A DNA stretch of 64,000 bases from assembly GCF_900096895.1 (NCBI RefSeq), contig NZ_FMYO01000001.1, positions 558,001 through 622,000 on the forward strand, in the 5' to 3' direction. The notes beneath the pieces were generated by a model, which had not been told where the DNA came from, did no database searches, and was given only the letters and a program-made list of their open reading frames with translations. Position numbers and translations under genes: made by a program. The stretch is from Acinetobacter kookii. Its GTDB lineage: Bacteria; Pseudomonadota; Gammaproteobacteria; Pseudomonadales; Moraxellaceae. Positions 9,584-17,594 of the stretch are shown here, piece after piece (position 1 is the first letter of the stretch; every line of letters starts with the position of its first letter).

Positions 9584-10294
9584 ATGAGTACTCTTCGATC
9601 TTCCGCTATTCCTGTTACCGATCCGTCTGCGGGGTTACGTATTACGGAGATTTTCTATTCATTACAAGGTGAAGCCAATGCTGCAGGATTGCCGACCGTA
9701 TTTATCCGTTTAACCGGTTGCCCTTTACGTTGTACTTATTGCGATACCACTTATTCTTTTGAAGGTGGCGAACGCCAATCCCTGGATGACATTATTCAGA
9801 CCGCACTGGATTTTAAAACACCCTATATTTGTGTGACCGGTGGTGAACCACTGGCACAGCCGAATGCCCTGCCTTTAATGCAGCGTTTAGCTGACCTGGG
9901 CTGTGAAGTGTCTTTAGAGACCAGTGGTGCACTCGATGTATCTAAAGTCGATCCGCGAGTTTCCAAAGTACTGGATTTTAAAACGCCAACTTCTGGAGAA
10001 GTTGCACGAAATTTGCTTAGCAATCTCGATCATTTAACCCCGCATGATCAAATCAAGTTTGTGATTTGTAACCGTGAAGACTATGAATGGTCAAAACAGC
10101 AGGTTGAACAATTCAAACTTGCCGATAAAGTCAGTACCGTGTGGTTCTCGCCTGCTTTTGCGGTAGAAAAAGGTGCGGTGAAATTACCCCAACTGGCACG
10201 TGATTTGGCTCAATGGATTTTAGATGATCATCTCCCGGTCCGTTTCCAGCTGCAATTACATAAATTGCTCTGGAATGATGAAACTGGTCGTTAA
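9584..10294 (+). CDS. queE: 7-carboxy-7-deazaguanine synthase QueE
   Basis: Radical SAM enzyme that contracts 6-carboxy-tetrahydropterin to 7-carboxy-7-deazaguanine in queuosine/preQ1 biosynthesis. The 4Fe-4S cluster motif CxxxCxxC is at Cys46, Cys50 and Cys53 ([11 protein letters not shown]). The substrate-binding segment FYSLQGE and the GGEPL SAM-contact motif (near residue 86) are present. At 236 aa it is normal for the family. It is followed 38 bp later by queC, forming a two-gene pathway operon. Confidence 0.96.
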   Translation: MSTLRSSAIPVTDPSAGLRITEIFYSLQGEANAAGLPTVFIRLTGCPLRCTYCDTTYSFEGGERQSLDDIIQTALDFKTPYICVTGGEPLAQPNALPLMQRLADLGCEVSLETSGALDVSKVDPRVSKVLDFKTPTSGEVARNLLSNLDHLTPHDQIKFVICNREDYEWSKQQVEQFKLADKVSTVWFSPAFAVEKGAVKLPQLARDLAQWILDDHLPVRFQLQLHKLLWNDETGR

Positions 10295-10332
10295 TCCATT
10301 GTTATTTTGACTTATTTTTTGGAGATTTGAAT

Positions 10333-11004
10333 ATGCGCCCTCGTGCCATAGTTTTATTATCTGGCGGCTTAGACTCAACGACTTGTTTGGCTTGGGCGCA
10401 AGCACGTTATGAATGTATTGCTTTAAGTTTCATGTATGGTCAGCGTTCAACCACTGAACTGGATGCCGCTCGAGCATTAACCCAGCGTGCTGGTGTAGAA
10501 CACCGGGTGATTAATATCGATTTAGGTAACCTGGGCGGTTCCGCATTAACAGACCATAACATTGACGTACCAGAACATGAACAAGAAGGTATTCCTGTAA
10601 CTTATGTTCCAGCACGTAACACAATATTTCTGTCGTATGCGCTCGCAGCGGCGGAAGTTTTTGGTGCAGAAGCCATTGTAATTGGCATCAATGCCGTTGA
10701 TTATTCAGGTTATCCGGACTGTCGCCCTGAATTTATTGAAGCTTTTGCCAACATGGCGCGCCTGGCAACCAAGGTTGGTGTAGAAGGAAAACCTCTTAAA
10801 TTTGAAACACCTTTGTTACATTTATCCAAAGCAAATATCATTCGCTTAGGTATAGAACATGGCGTAGACTATAGTCAAACGGTGTCTTGCTACCAAGCAG
10901 ACGACCAAGGACGTGCTTGTGGTAAATGCGATAGTTGCCGCTTACGTAAACAGGGTTTTGCTGATGCGGGTATCGCCGATCCGACACGTTATATACCGTC
11001 ATAA
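10333..11004 (+). CDS. queC: 7-cyano-7-deazaguanine synthase QueC
   Basis: ATP-dependent ligase converting 7-carboxy-7-deazaguanine to preQ0, the step after QueE. From ATG 10333 (GGAG at 10321-10324) it is 223 aa; the in-frame TTG at 10327 is less likely. The PP-loop SGGLDSTT lies at residues 10-17. A C-terminal zinc-binding cysteine cluster (CYQ...CGKCDSC, about residues 187-200) completes the family signature. A small secreted-protein gene starts 13 bp after the stop. Confidence 0.96.
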   Translation: MRPRAIVLLSGGLDSTTCLAWAQARYECIALSFMYGQRSTTELDAARALTQRAGVEHRVINIDLGNLGGSALTDHNIDVPEHEQEGIPVTYVPARNTIFLSYALAAAEVFGAEAIVIGINAVDYSGYPDCRPEFIEAFANMARLATKVGVEGKPLKFETPLLHLSKANIIRLGIEHGVDYSQTVSCYQADDQGRACGKCDSCRLRKQGFADAGIADPTRYIPS

Positions 11005-11017
11005 CAGGGTACAGTAC

Positions 11018-11428
11018 ATGAAAAATTTGAAGTCAAACATTATTCTTTCTACATTGGTTTCTGCAGTCGCATTGATGGCGACTGCTGCAAATGCAGCCGA
11101 AACAAACAAGCTTCAGGAAGCTTATAAAAGCACCAATGTAAAATCTGCTTTAATTAATGTTTGTAAGGAAGAAACTGCAAAAGGCAAAAAACTTACTTCT
11201 GCTGAAGTAAGCAAATACTGTACGTGTGCAGTGGAAGCGGATGGCCGTTTAACAAATGCACAAAAATGGGAAATCCAAAGTACCATTAACCAGAAGAAAA
11301 GTCCTGCGACTTTAGCTTTTGTGCAAAAACAAAATAAAGATTTACAAGCGTGTTTTGGTCCACAATTGACAGGCAAACTCAAAAGCTTGACTGAAGAAGC
11401 CATGAAATCTGCTCAACAAAAGAAATAA
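11018..11428 (+). CDS. Small secreted protein with four cysteines, function unknown
   Basis: A 136-aa protein I do not recognise. It has a typical signal peptide (basic MKNLK, hydrophobic core, cleavage near ANA-AE at residue 26), so the mature part is periplasmic or exported. The mature chain is mostly predicted helical and Lys/Gln-rich, with four cysteines (Cys49, Cys68, Cys70, Cys112) including a CTC pair, enough for two disulfides. The in-frame extension upstream into queC has no signal sequence, so ATG 11018 is the likely start. It lies 13 bp after queC and is probably co-transcribed, though no link to queuosine is apparent. Confidence 0.75.
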   Translation: MKNLKSNIILSTLVSAVALMATAANAAETNKLQEAYKSTNVKSALINVCKEETAKGKKLTSAEVSKYCTCAVEADGRLTNAQKWEIQSTINQKKSPATLAFVQKQNKDLQACFGPQLTGKLKSLTEEAMKSAQQKK

Positions 11429-11444
11429 TCGCTTTAGGTTGAAG

Positions 11445-11472
11445 AAAAGCCTGCATCGTTGCAGGCTTTTTT
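11445..11472 (+). terminator. Rho-independent terminator after the queE-queC-secreted protein unit
   Basis: AAAAGCCTGC and GCAGGCTTTTTT flank a 6-nt loop about 17 bp after the stop codon. This supports queE, queC and the small secreted protein ending as one transcript. Confidence 0.9.
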
Positions 11473-11580
11473 ATGGGTAAAATTACCTTCCCGAGTTCAG
11501 CATAAACCTCGTTAAATTCGCTATCATGGCAGCATAAATTTACCATTCATATGACAATTTAACTTTATAAGGATGAACGC

Positions 11581-12039
11581 ATGTCTGCTATTACGCTGCC
11601 TAATCAAGCCTTCCCGACCACAACCGGTGAAATTAACCTGACTGAAATTCCTACAGAATGGCTGATTGTGTATTTTTATCCTAAAGATTCTACTCCGGGC
11701 TGTACTACACAGGCGATCGGTTTCTCGTGTTTAAAAGATCAATTTGATGCCTTAAATAGCACCATTTTGGGTATTTCACGTGATTCGGTAAAAGCGCATC
11801 AGAACTTTACCGAAAAGCAGAAGCTGAGCATTAACCTGATCAGTGACAAAGAAGAAGTACTGTGCAATCTTTTCGACGTGATTAAAGAAAAGAACATGTA
11901 TGGCAAACAGGTGATGGGCATTGAGCGCTCCACCTTTATTTTCCATAACGGCAAACTGGTCAAAGAATATCGCAAGGTCAAGGCTGCAGGACATGCCGAA
12001 CAGGTCCTTGAAGATTTAAAAACCCTGCAAGCAGCCTAA
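11581..12039 (+). CDS. bcp: Bcp/PrxQ-type peroxiredoxin (thiol peroxidase)
   Basis: Thioredoxin-dependent peroxidase, 152 aa, reducing hydrogen peroxide and organic hydroperoxides in the cytoplasm. The peroxidatic cysteine is Cys41 in the active-site motif PGCTT preceded by YPKDST. Typical PrxQ proteins carry a resolving cysteine five residues later; here that position is Ile46, while cysteines occur at 50 and 95. The protein may therefore resolve through a different cysteine or use a one-Cys mechanism. It is a single gene with its own AAGGA site and a bidirectional hairpin downstream. Confidence 0.9.
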   Translation: MSAITLPNQAFPTTTGEINLTEIPTEWLIVYFYPKDSTPGCTTQAIGFSCLKDQFDALNSTILGISRDSVKAHQNFTEKQKLSINLISDKEEVLCNLFDVIKEKNMYGKQVMGIERSTFIFHNGKLVKEYRKVKAAGHAEQVLEDLKTLQAA

Positions 12040-12050
12040 TTTCTTTTGAT

Positions 12051-12096
12051 AAAAAGGCATGATTTAAACCAGAAATAGGATGACTCATGCCTTTTT
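12051..12096. terminator. Bidirectional terminator between bcp and argO
   Basis: AAAAAGGCATGA (12051-12062) pairs with TCATGCCTTTTT (12085-12096) across a 22-nt loop. It lies between two convergent genes and has A/T runs on both sides. Confidence 0.75.
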
Positions 12097-12123
12097 CTTT
12101 TGGCCTGCTCTTTTACATTTTCC

Positions 12124-12723
12124 TTAGTTCAATAAAGAAATGGCAATGGACCACATCACACCGCCAATCACTATATCCAATATTTTCCAGGCTTTGGGAC
12201 GTTGAAAAATCGGTTGCAAATAACGTGCTGCATAGCCCAAGCTAAAAAAGAACAGGAATGATGCACTGATTGCTCCCAAGGCAAAATACAGTTGCGTGTC
12301 TGGATATTGGGTCGAGATCGAGCCCAATAACACCACCGTATCCAGGTACACATGCGGATTCAGCCAGGTCAAGCCTAAACAGATGAACAAGACCTTGCCC
12401 AAAGAAGGGACTTCGGTTGAACTGATTTCTAAATGCTGCTCGTCTTTCCAGGCCTGATAAAAATGCTGGGCACCATAGAGCAATAAGAAAGTTGCACCCA
12501 AATACCTGGCAATATTCAGCCAATGCGGATGTAACGTGACCAGCTCTGAAAAGCCCAGCACTCCGGATGAAATCAATATCGCATCAGACAAGGCACAACA
12601 CAGGCAAATGGCAAAGACGTGTTGCTGCTTTAAACCCTGTTTCAGCACAAACGCATTTTGTGCGCCAATCGGTACAATCAGACTTAAAGCCATGGCAAAA
12701 CCATGTAAAGCACTATTTAACAT
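12124..12723 (-). CDS. argO: LysE/ArgO-family amino acid exporter
   Basis: Inner-membrane exporter for basic amino acids (arginine/lysine) of the LysE superfamily. It has about six hydrophobic segments and the family N-terminus PIGAQNAFVLKQG. The only in-frame ATG near the N-terminus is at 12723, giving 199 aa, close to ArgO; an in-frame TTG nine codons upstream is possible. The gene is divergent from an ArgP-like LysR gene 119 bp away, the classical argP-argO / lysG-lysE layout. This strongly suggests induction by that regulator. Confidence 0.88.
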   Translation of the reverse strand: MLNSALHGFAMALSLIVPIGAQNAFVLKQGLKQQHVFAICLCCALSDAILISSGVLGFSELVTLHPHWLNIARYLGATFLLLYGAQHFYQAWKDEQHLEISSTEVPSLGKVLFICLGLTWLNPHVYLDTVVLLGSISTQYPDTQLYFALGAISASFLFFFSLGYAARYLQPIFQRPKAWKILDIVIGGVMWSIAISLLN

Positions 12724-12842
12724 AGGTATTAAAACGTTAAGGTCATTCAAAAAACATGTTTTGAATTATCCCAGTTCAAACCACAAATTAAGTATAATTA
12801 AGAAAATATCAATTCAACTCAGTTTTTCTTAGGTTGTGCTGT
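12724..12842. promoter_or_regulatory. Divergent argO / argP-like promoter region
   Basis: About 119 bp of AT-rich sequence between the two divergent starts. It should contain both promoters and the LysR-type binding site. I could not mark an operator confidently; TATAAT-like sequence (TATAATTAAG) at 12794-12803 is a candidate -10 for the rightward gene. Confidence 0.4.
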
Positions 12843-13736
12843 ATGCTTTCAAGTAAGTTCTGTGAAGCTTTTCTTGCCGTGGCTGAATCCGGCAGTTTTG
12901 ATGCGGCTGCGCAGCGCCTGTGTATTACGGCATCTGCAGTCACCTTGAGGGTGCAGGCTTTGGAAAAAGATTTGGGACAGATTTTATTGCTGCGCGAACG
13001 CCCCTGTCGGGTCACTCAAGCTGGCCAACAGCTGTTAGAGCATTTACAGCATCAACGCCTACGTGAACAGAATCTGTTACAACAATTCATGGGTCAATCC
13101 AGCCAGCATGAGTTTCATCAATTCAGTATTGCCACCAACGCTGATTCTTTATCGACCTGGCTGCTCAAGGTCCTGCAAAGCACATTAATCGAGCATAACA
13201 TTGCCCTGAAACTGTCTCTGGATGACCAGACCCAAACCCATCAGCTGCTTGAAACCGGTTTGGTCAATGCCTGCATCTCCACAGAATCCTCTGCCATGAC
13301 GGGCTGTGAAGTGCATTATCTGGGGCAGATGACTTATCGTATGGTCGCCACACCTTCCTTTGTAGAAAGGTGGTTTAAAGATGGCATTCACCGCGATGCC
13401 TTAAGACATGCACCAGCCATTATTTTTAATGGTAAAGATCTGATGCATCATCAGGTAATCCTGAACTTGTTTGGATTAAATCAGCAAAGTTATCCGCATT
13501 TTTTTATTCCCTCCTCCACTGCATTTGTGGAAGCAGTGCATTTGGGTTTAGGCTTTGGTTTGGTGCCGGAATATCAGATTGGTGATGATCTGCAAAGTGG
13601 GAAACTGATTGAAATTATGCCAAATGCCAAAACCGAAATGAAACTGTATTGGCATCACTGGAAGCAGCAATCTGCACTGCTGCAACAATTGACAATTGAT
13701 TTGCTGGAAAAGGCTCAACATCAGATGAATGAATAA
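12843..13736 (+). CDS. argP: ArgP/LysG-type LysR regulator of the amino acid exporter
   Basis: LysR-family regulator of 297 aa from ATG 12843 (AGG at 12831-12833). The N-terminal helix-turn-helix includes FDAAAQRLCITASAVTLRVQALE, closely resembling ArgP, and is followed by a substrate-binding domain. ArgP/LysG proteins sense arginine or lysine and activate the divergent exporter gene; that arrangement is present here. An in-frame TTG at 12834 is an alternative start. Confidence 0.88.
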   Translation: MLSSKFCEAFLAVAESGSFDAAAQRLCITASAVTLRVQALEKDLGQILLLRERPCRVTQAGQQLLEHLQHQRLREQNLLQQFMGQSSQHEFHQFSIATNADSLSTWLLKVLQSTLIEHNIALKLSLDDQTQTHQLLETGLVNACISTESSAMTGCEVHYLGQMTYRMVATPSFVERWFKDGIHRDALRHAPAIIFNGKDLMHHQVILNLFGLNQQSYPHFFIPSSTAFVEAVHLGLGFGLVPEYQIGDDLQSGKLIEIMPNAKTEMKLYWHHWKQQSALLQQLTIDLLEKAQHQMNE

Positions 13737-13775
13737 AGACGCTGACAAAGCTGGTTTCAGATGGATATGTCGTTT

Positions 13776-14345
13776 TTATTTCATGTGCCATTGTCCAGAT
13801 ACTTCAATATTGACTTTTTCCCCGATCCCGCCGAAGGCTTTTTTCATGCCAAAATCACTACGTTTCACCACAGTTTTGGATTCCACATCCAAGCGTTGTG
13901 GATTGGCTGGATTGGGTTGCAAGGAAGTGTCCAGAATCACCGGCCGGGTGATACCGCGCAAGGTCAGATCCCCTTTAATCTTGTATTGATGATTTCCCAA
14001 AGCAATAAATTCACGACTGTTAAAAGTCGCGGTGGGGTATTTCTCTGCATAAAATAAATCTTCACCCATCATCATATTTTTCAGTGAAGGTTTGCTCAAA
14101 CTTAGGCTATTTACTTGCATGACAAACTGTGCCGAGGCATTCTGAGGTGCTGCCGGATCAAAGCTCATACTGGACTGAACCTGACCAAACTTGGCTTTTA
14201 CGGTTGAAAAGCCCATCGACTTCACTTCAAAGCCCACATAGGTTTGAGGAGTTAGTGTCCATTCCTGTGCATTGACCTGTGTGACAATACCCAGAGGGAT
14301 TAGCCCGAGAATCAGGATACGTTGCAATGTGGTTGGAATATTCAT
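13776..14345 (-). CDS. YceI-family periplasmic lipid-binding protein
   Basis: Secreted YceI-family protein of 189 aa: signal peptide ending near VNA-QEW, then a lipocalin-like barrel. YceI relatives bind polyisoprenoid or similar lipids in the periplasm. Family features are VGFEVKSMGFSTVKAKFG near the mature N-terminus, KYPTATFNS, the LTLRGITRPV strand, and the FGMKKAFGGIGEKVNI region near the end. ATG 14345 is chosen because AGGAG is 8 nt upstream; the in-frame GTG at 14354 abuts that site. The gene is convergent with argP across 39 bp. Confidence 0.92.
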   Translation of the reverse strand: MNIPTTLQRILILGLIPLGIVTQVNAQEWTLTPQTYVGFEVKSMGFSTVKAKFGQVQSSMSFDPAAPQNASAQFVMQVNSLSLSKPSLKNMMMGEDLFYAEKYPTATFNSREFIALGNHQYKIKGDLTLRGITRPVILDTSLQPNPANPQRLDVESKTVVKRSDFGMKKAFGGIGEKVNIEVSGQWHMK

Positions 14346-14402
14346 CTTATCCACTCCTGGGTCGCTGCAATTACTTGCCTCGACCTAGTAGCTTACTGAA
14401 GA

Positions 14403-14972
14403 TTATTCCAGATTGGTTTTATCTTGGGTCAGGTATTTGTGCTGCAATTGTTGGTAAGTCGAAGTTTTTTGAAATTTGTGTAAAAACTCGCTGGTGCCCA
14501 GCGGAAAAGCGGATTCGATAATTTCACCACGGTAATACGCTTCACGTAGCGGGGTTGCTGAAATGGCCCCCACCAGGCTTTCCAGTTCCACCATCTCCCA
14601 TTCCGGGAACAGCTTCAGATAATAAGAAGATTCATCTTTAAAATGACCGATCAAGCCGATTTTGGCTTCTGGTTCAGCAACTTCCGTCACCAGAGATTTA
14701 ACCAGTTGTTGCCATTTCTGATCGTCATAGACATCAATGACATGCACAAACTTGATCCGCTGCTGGTCCGCTTCTGAAAAATTGGACAAGATCATCTGTT
14801 CACGTTCCGCAGCACTAAACGGATTTTTAATATTACGTTCATTTTGTGCTGAACCTAAGGCCAAAATCACCTGTTGGCTGTGTTGCAAGGCTATCTTAAT
14901 CGTTTGCATATGTGCCAGATGAAAAGGCTGGAAGCGACCAATGAAAACCAGATAATCAAATGTATAGTTCAT
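14403..14972 (-). CDS. nadM: NadM-type nicotinamide-nucleotide adenylyltransferase
   Basis: NMN adenylyltransferase of the NadM class, 189 aa, joining NMN or NaMN to AMP to make NAD or its precursor. The nucleotidyltransferase motif GRFQPFHLAHM (residues 12-22, containing the HxxH) and the second motif ISATPLREAYYRG (about residues 138-150) are clear. It lacks the Nudix domain fused to NadM in some bacteria. It is read away from the crotonase gene and ends 57 bp before the YceI start on the same strand. Confidence 0.85.
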   Translation of the reverse strand: MNYTFDYLVFIGRFQPFHLAHMQTIKIALQHSQQVILALGSAQNERNIKNPFSAAEREQMILSNFSEADQQRIKFVHVIDVYDDQKWQQLVKSLVTEVAEPEAKIGLIGHFKDESSYYLKLFPEWEMVELESLVGAISATPLREAYYRGEIIESAFPLGTSEFLHKFQKTSTYQQLQHKYLTQDKTNLE

Positions 14973-15076
14973 AACAGATCAAGTTTTTTATGACTCGTGA
15001 GTTGTGCCGCTAAAATAAATATGCGACATAATAAACGCCATAAAATCAAATTAAGTTTTAAAGCAAGGATAGTACG

Positions 15077-15877
15077 ATGACACTGAGCTGTATTCAACAA
15101 CCACATCAACATTTAAATGCGAATTTAGACAATGGCGTACTGACCTTAGCCATTCATCGTCCTGAAGCTAAAAATGCGTTATATGGCGAGCTGTATTTAA
15201 AAATTGCCCAAGCCCTGGATGAAGCCGATCAGGATAAAGACGTTCGCGTGGTGATTTTGCGTGGTGAGAATGCCGATTTCAGTGCCGGCAATGACATGCA
15301 GGATTTCATGAAGTTCATTCAGACACCACTGGCAGGCAAAGCCGGTGATGCGCCTCCATTCGTGGTTTTAAAATCTGCTGCGAAATTTTCCAAGCCCTTG
15401 ATTGCCGCTGTCCGTGGTGTTGCGATTGGCATTGGAGTAACGATTTTACTGCATGCCGACCTGGTTTATAGCGATTCTACTGCCCTGTTCCAGATTCCAT
15501 TTGTCAGCCTTGGACTTTCTCCGGAAGGCGCTTCGAGCAAATTGCTGATTCAGCAAGCGGGATATCATAAAGCTGCCGAGCTGCTGTTTACTGCACAAAA
15601 ATTCAACAGTGAAAAAGCCTTAAGTGCCGGCATTGTGAATAGCATTGAAGATGATGTGTATACAACTGCACTGAAACAGGCCCAGACTTTAGCAGCGCTG
15701 CCGCTCGCTTCAATCAAGCAAACCAAAGCCTTAATGAAACATAATCTGCAGGAAATTATTGATTGTATTGATGATGAAGCCGAGATCTTTATGAAGCGCG
15801 TCTCTTCACCGGAAATGGCTGAAGCGGTTGCTGCATTTATGCAAAAGCGTAAACCGGATTTCGCTCAATTTAATTAA
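15077..15877 (+). CDS. Enoyl-CoA hydratase/isomerase (crotonase) family protein
   Basis: Crotonase-fold enzyme of 266 aa acting on acyl-CoA thioesters. It has the N-terminal LAIHRPEAKNAL segment, the oxyanion-hole motif near FSAGNDMQDF (about residues 71-80), and the AVRGVAIGIGVTILLHADLVY helix. The usual second glutamate region reads LSPEGASS. The asparagine in AGND is more typical of enoyl-CoA isomerase-like members than of classical hydratases, so the exact reaction is open. AAGGATAG precedes the ATG. A terminator follows, so it is probably a single gene. Confidence 0.88.
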   Translation: MTLSCIQQPHQHLNANLDNGVLTLAIHRPEAKNALYGELYLKIAQALDEADQDKDVRVVILRGENADFSAGNDMQDFMKFIQTPLAGKAGDAPPFVVLKSAAKFSKPLIAAVRGVAIGIGVTILLHADLVYSDSTALFQIPFVSLGLSPEGASSKLLIQQAGYHKAAELLFTAQKFNSEKALSAGIVNSIEDDVYTTALKQAQTLAALPLASIKQTKALMKHNLQEIIDCIDDEAEIFMKRVSSPEMAEAVAAFMQKRKPDFAQFN

Positions 15878-15890
15878 TTGAAAGATACAT

Positions 15891-15931
15891 AAAAAACCAC
15901 TGAGTAATTTACCCTTGCTTGGTGGTTTTTT
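15891..15931 (+). terminator. Terminator-like inverted repeat after the crotonase gene
   Basis: AAAAAACCAC (15891-15900) pairs with GTGGTTTTTT (15922-15931) around a 21-nt loop, 13 bp after the stop. The A-run/T-run symmetry supports an intrinsic terminator. Confidence 0.75.
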
Positions 15932-15975
15932 CATTTCTACCCCAACATCAAGTAAAAATTGTTAAGGAACGCACC

Positions 15976-16737
15976 ATGACCAGCCAAGCCAAGACTGAAA
16001 AGAAACGTTACTTTGAGCCAGCCCCGACAGATATTGATGTCGAAAACTTTAAAAAAGTCGTGCAAAGCCGTCGTTCAGTACGTAAATTTACGAAAAAACC
16101 CATTCCTGCGGAAGTGCTGGATGATTGTTTAGATCTTGCCTTGCTTGCACCAAACTCATCCAATTTACAGCCCTGGACTTTTTATGTGGTGCAGAACCCT
16201 TCCAAAAAGAAACAGCTGGTCAAAGCCTGTTTAAGCCAACTTGCAGCAAAAACAGCTTCGGAATTAATTGTTTGTGTAGCACGTACCGATCGTATTGATG
16301 AAATGGCAAAGATGAATATTTCTGAGTTTCCATTTCCTGAAGCGCCTGCTGCTGTGCAGAAGTATTACAAGTTTATTCCGTATAATTATAAAACGGGTTA
16401 TTTTAATGCTCTGGGTAACTTTAAGAAAGTTGCTTTCAAAATTGCACGTACACTGGATAAGCAATTGCCAGTAACTGCTTTTAACCCGGCAGATGCAAAA
16501 CTTTGGGCAAGCAAAACTACAGCGTTGGCTTGTGAAAACCTGGTTTTAGCTTTGCGTGCCTATGGTTTTGACAGTTGCATGATGGAAGGTTTTGATGAAC
16601 CGATGGTCAATAAAATTTTGAATCTGAATGACCAGCAATATCCGGTCATGGTCATTGCTGCCGGTGAACGTGCAGCGGATGGCGTGTTCTTCCCGCAATA
16701 CCGTTTTGAGCGTGAGCTGTTTGTTCAGAAGGTTTGA
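15976..16737 (+). CDS. Nitroreductase family flavoprotein
   Basis: FMN-dependent NAD(P)H oxidoreductase of the nitroreductase family, 253 aa from ATG 15976 (AAGGAA at 15964-15969). The FMN-binding N-terminal motif RRSVRKFTKKP is near residues 34-44. It is followed by APNSSNLQPWTFYVV, and the C-terminal region shows AAGERAADG. A roughly 40-residue insertion (about 110-150) makes it longer than minimal members. The physiological substrate is unknown. It is followed by a hairpin repeat region. Confidence 0.9.
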   Translation: MTSQAKTEKKRYFEPAPTDIDVENFKKVVQSRRSVRKFTKKPIPAEVLDDCLDLALLAPNSSNLQPWTFYVVQNPSKKKQLVKACLSQLAAKTASELIVCVARTDRIDEMAKMNISEFPFPEAPAAVQKYYKFIPYNYKTGYFNALGNFKKVAFKIARTLDKQLPVTAFNPADAKLWASKTTALACENLVLALRAYGFDSCMMEGFDEPMVNKILNLNDQQYPVMVIAAGERAADGVFFPQYRFERELFVQKV

Positions 16738-16753
16738 TTTGAATAATCTATTG

Positions 16754-16896
16754 GCACAGCCTCATATGCTGTCATAACTCAGTTTAAATTTGCATAGGCA
16801 TTTACGTTACTTTGAAAGATCAAAGTAACCAAAATCTTTGCTAGCCAGAAGGTTCATCCCTGAACCTCTGGCGAGCGGGTGAAATCCATGTCACCC
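16754..16896 (+). repeat. Modular hairpin repeat, copy 1
   Basis: A copy of an interspersed intergenic repeat. It begins with GCACAGCCTCA (16754-16764). Three hairpins follow: GTTACTTTG/CAAAGTAAC (16806-16814 with 16821-16829), GCCAGAAGGTTCA/TGAACCTCTGGC (16844-16856 with 16861-16872, one bulge) and GGGTGA/TCACCC (16877-16882 with 16891-16896). The same ordered modules occur inverted at 27460-27634, and the first hairpin recurs at 20395-20420. Function is unknown; it resembles REP/BIME-like elements in organisation. Confidence 0.75.
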
Positions 16897-16915
16897 TTTC
16901 ACCAATCAAATATCA

Positions 16916-17233
16916 TCAATAATTTATATCCACAATCTGAATAAACTCAAAAGCTGGCTCTTCATACGGATGGCTGGCCTTGAGTGCTTTTGCCACATTG
17001 GATGCTTGATCTTCCGGCACAATGGTTTCTACCCGCCATTCTTCTACTTGTTCAAGTTCCCCAACTTCACCTATAAAAGGATCAGCGCCTTTTAAAGGCT
17101 TAAACTGTCCTGTACCTAATACCTGCCAGGCACAGTGTTCATAATTGCCAATGCCACCTGCCCCCGCTTCAAAGACCGCAATTTTAGTTGATTCAAGATG
17201 AGATTCAGGAACGTAATAAATCAGTTTAAGCAT
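16916..17233 (-). CDS. NIF3/YqfO-like small protein
   Basis: A 105-aa protein resembling the CutA-like insert domain of YqfO/NIF3 proteins, found alone in many proteobacteria. Diagnostic pieces are KLIYYVPESHLE at the start, AGAGGIGNYEHCAW, the GTGQFKPLKGADPFIG segment and the C-terminal SHPYEEPAFEF. Metal binding or a regulatory role is suggested for relatives, but no function is established. It has no signal peptide. It is a single minus-strand gene between the repeat copy and the fadE promoter region. Confidence 0.85.
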   Translation of the reverse strand: MLKLIYYVPESHLESTKIAVFEAGAGGIGNYEHCAWQVLGTGQFKPLKGADPFIGEVGELEQVEEWRVETIVPEDQASNVAKALKASHPYEEPAFEFIQIVDINY

Positions 17234-17594
17234 GCGATTAACAAACAGAATGAAGACAGGAATATTTTAGCGCTTAAACCTGAATTAATCTTTATGAGAT
17301 TTTATTTAGACCTTAGCAAAGCTTCAAAATCAAAACCATTTTAAATACAACTGCCTATTACTTTTCTTGACATTTCTATGACAGTTCAATCTTTTACATC
17401 GTTCAAAAAACGATCTATGTTTAGTTCTAACACTTTGAATTAAATTTTGTTCTTTTCATCTCGGTCATGACAACAATATTTTTCATTACACCCCTAGTCT
17501 TTTAATAAAACAGTCCAAGGCAATGTTTAGGTATCGCACATCCCATTTACTGTTTCTCTGACTTTGTACTGGTGTAAGCAACTGGAGAAAAATC
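17234..17594. promoter_or_regulatory. Intergenic region upstream of fadE
   Basis: About 360 bp of AT-rich sequence between the divergent NIF3-like and fadE genes. It must carry both promoters, and GGAGAAA at 17583-17589 is the fadE ribosome binding site. I find no convincing operator, hairpin or small reading frame with a ribosome binding site. Confidence 0.4.
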
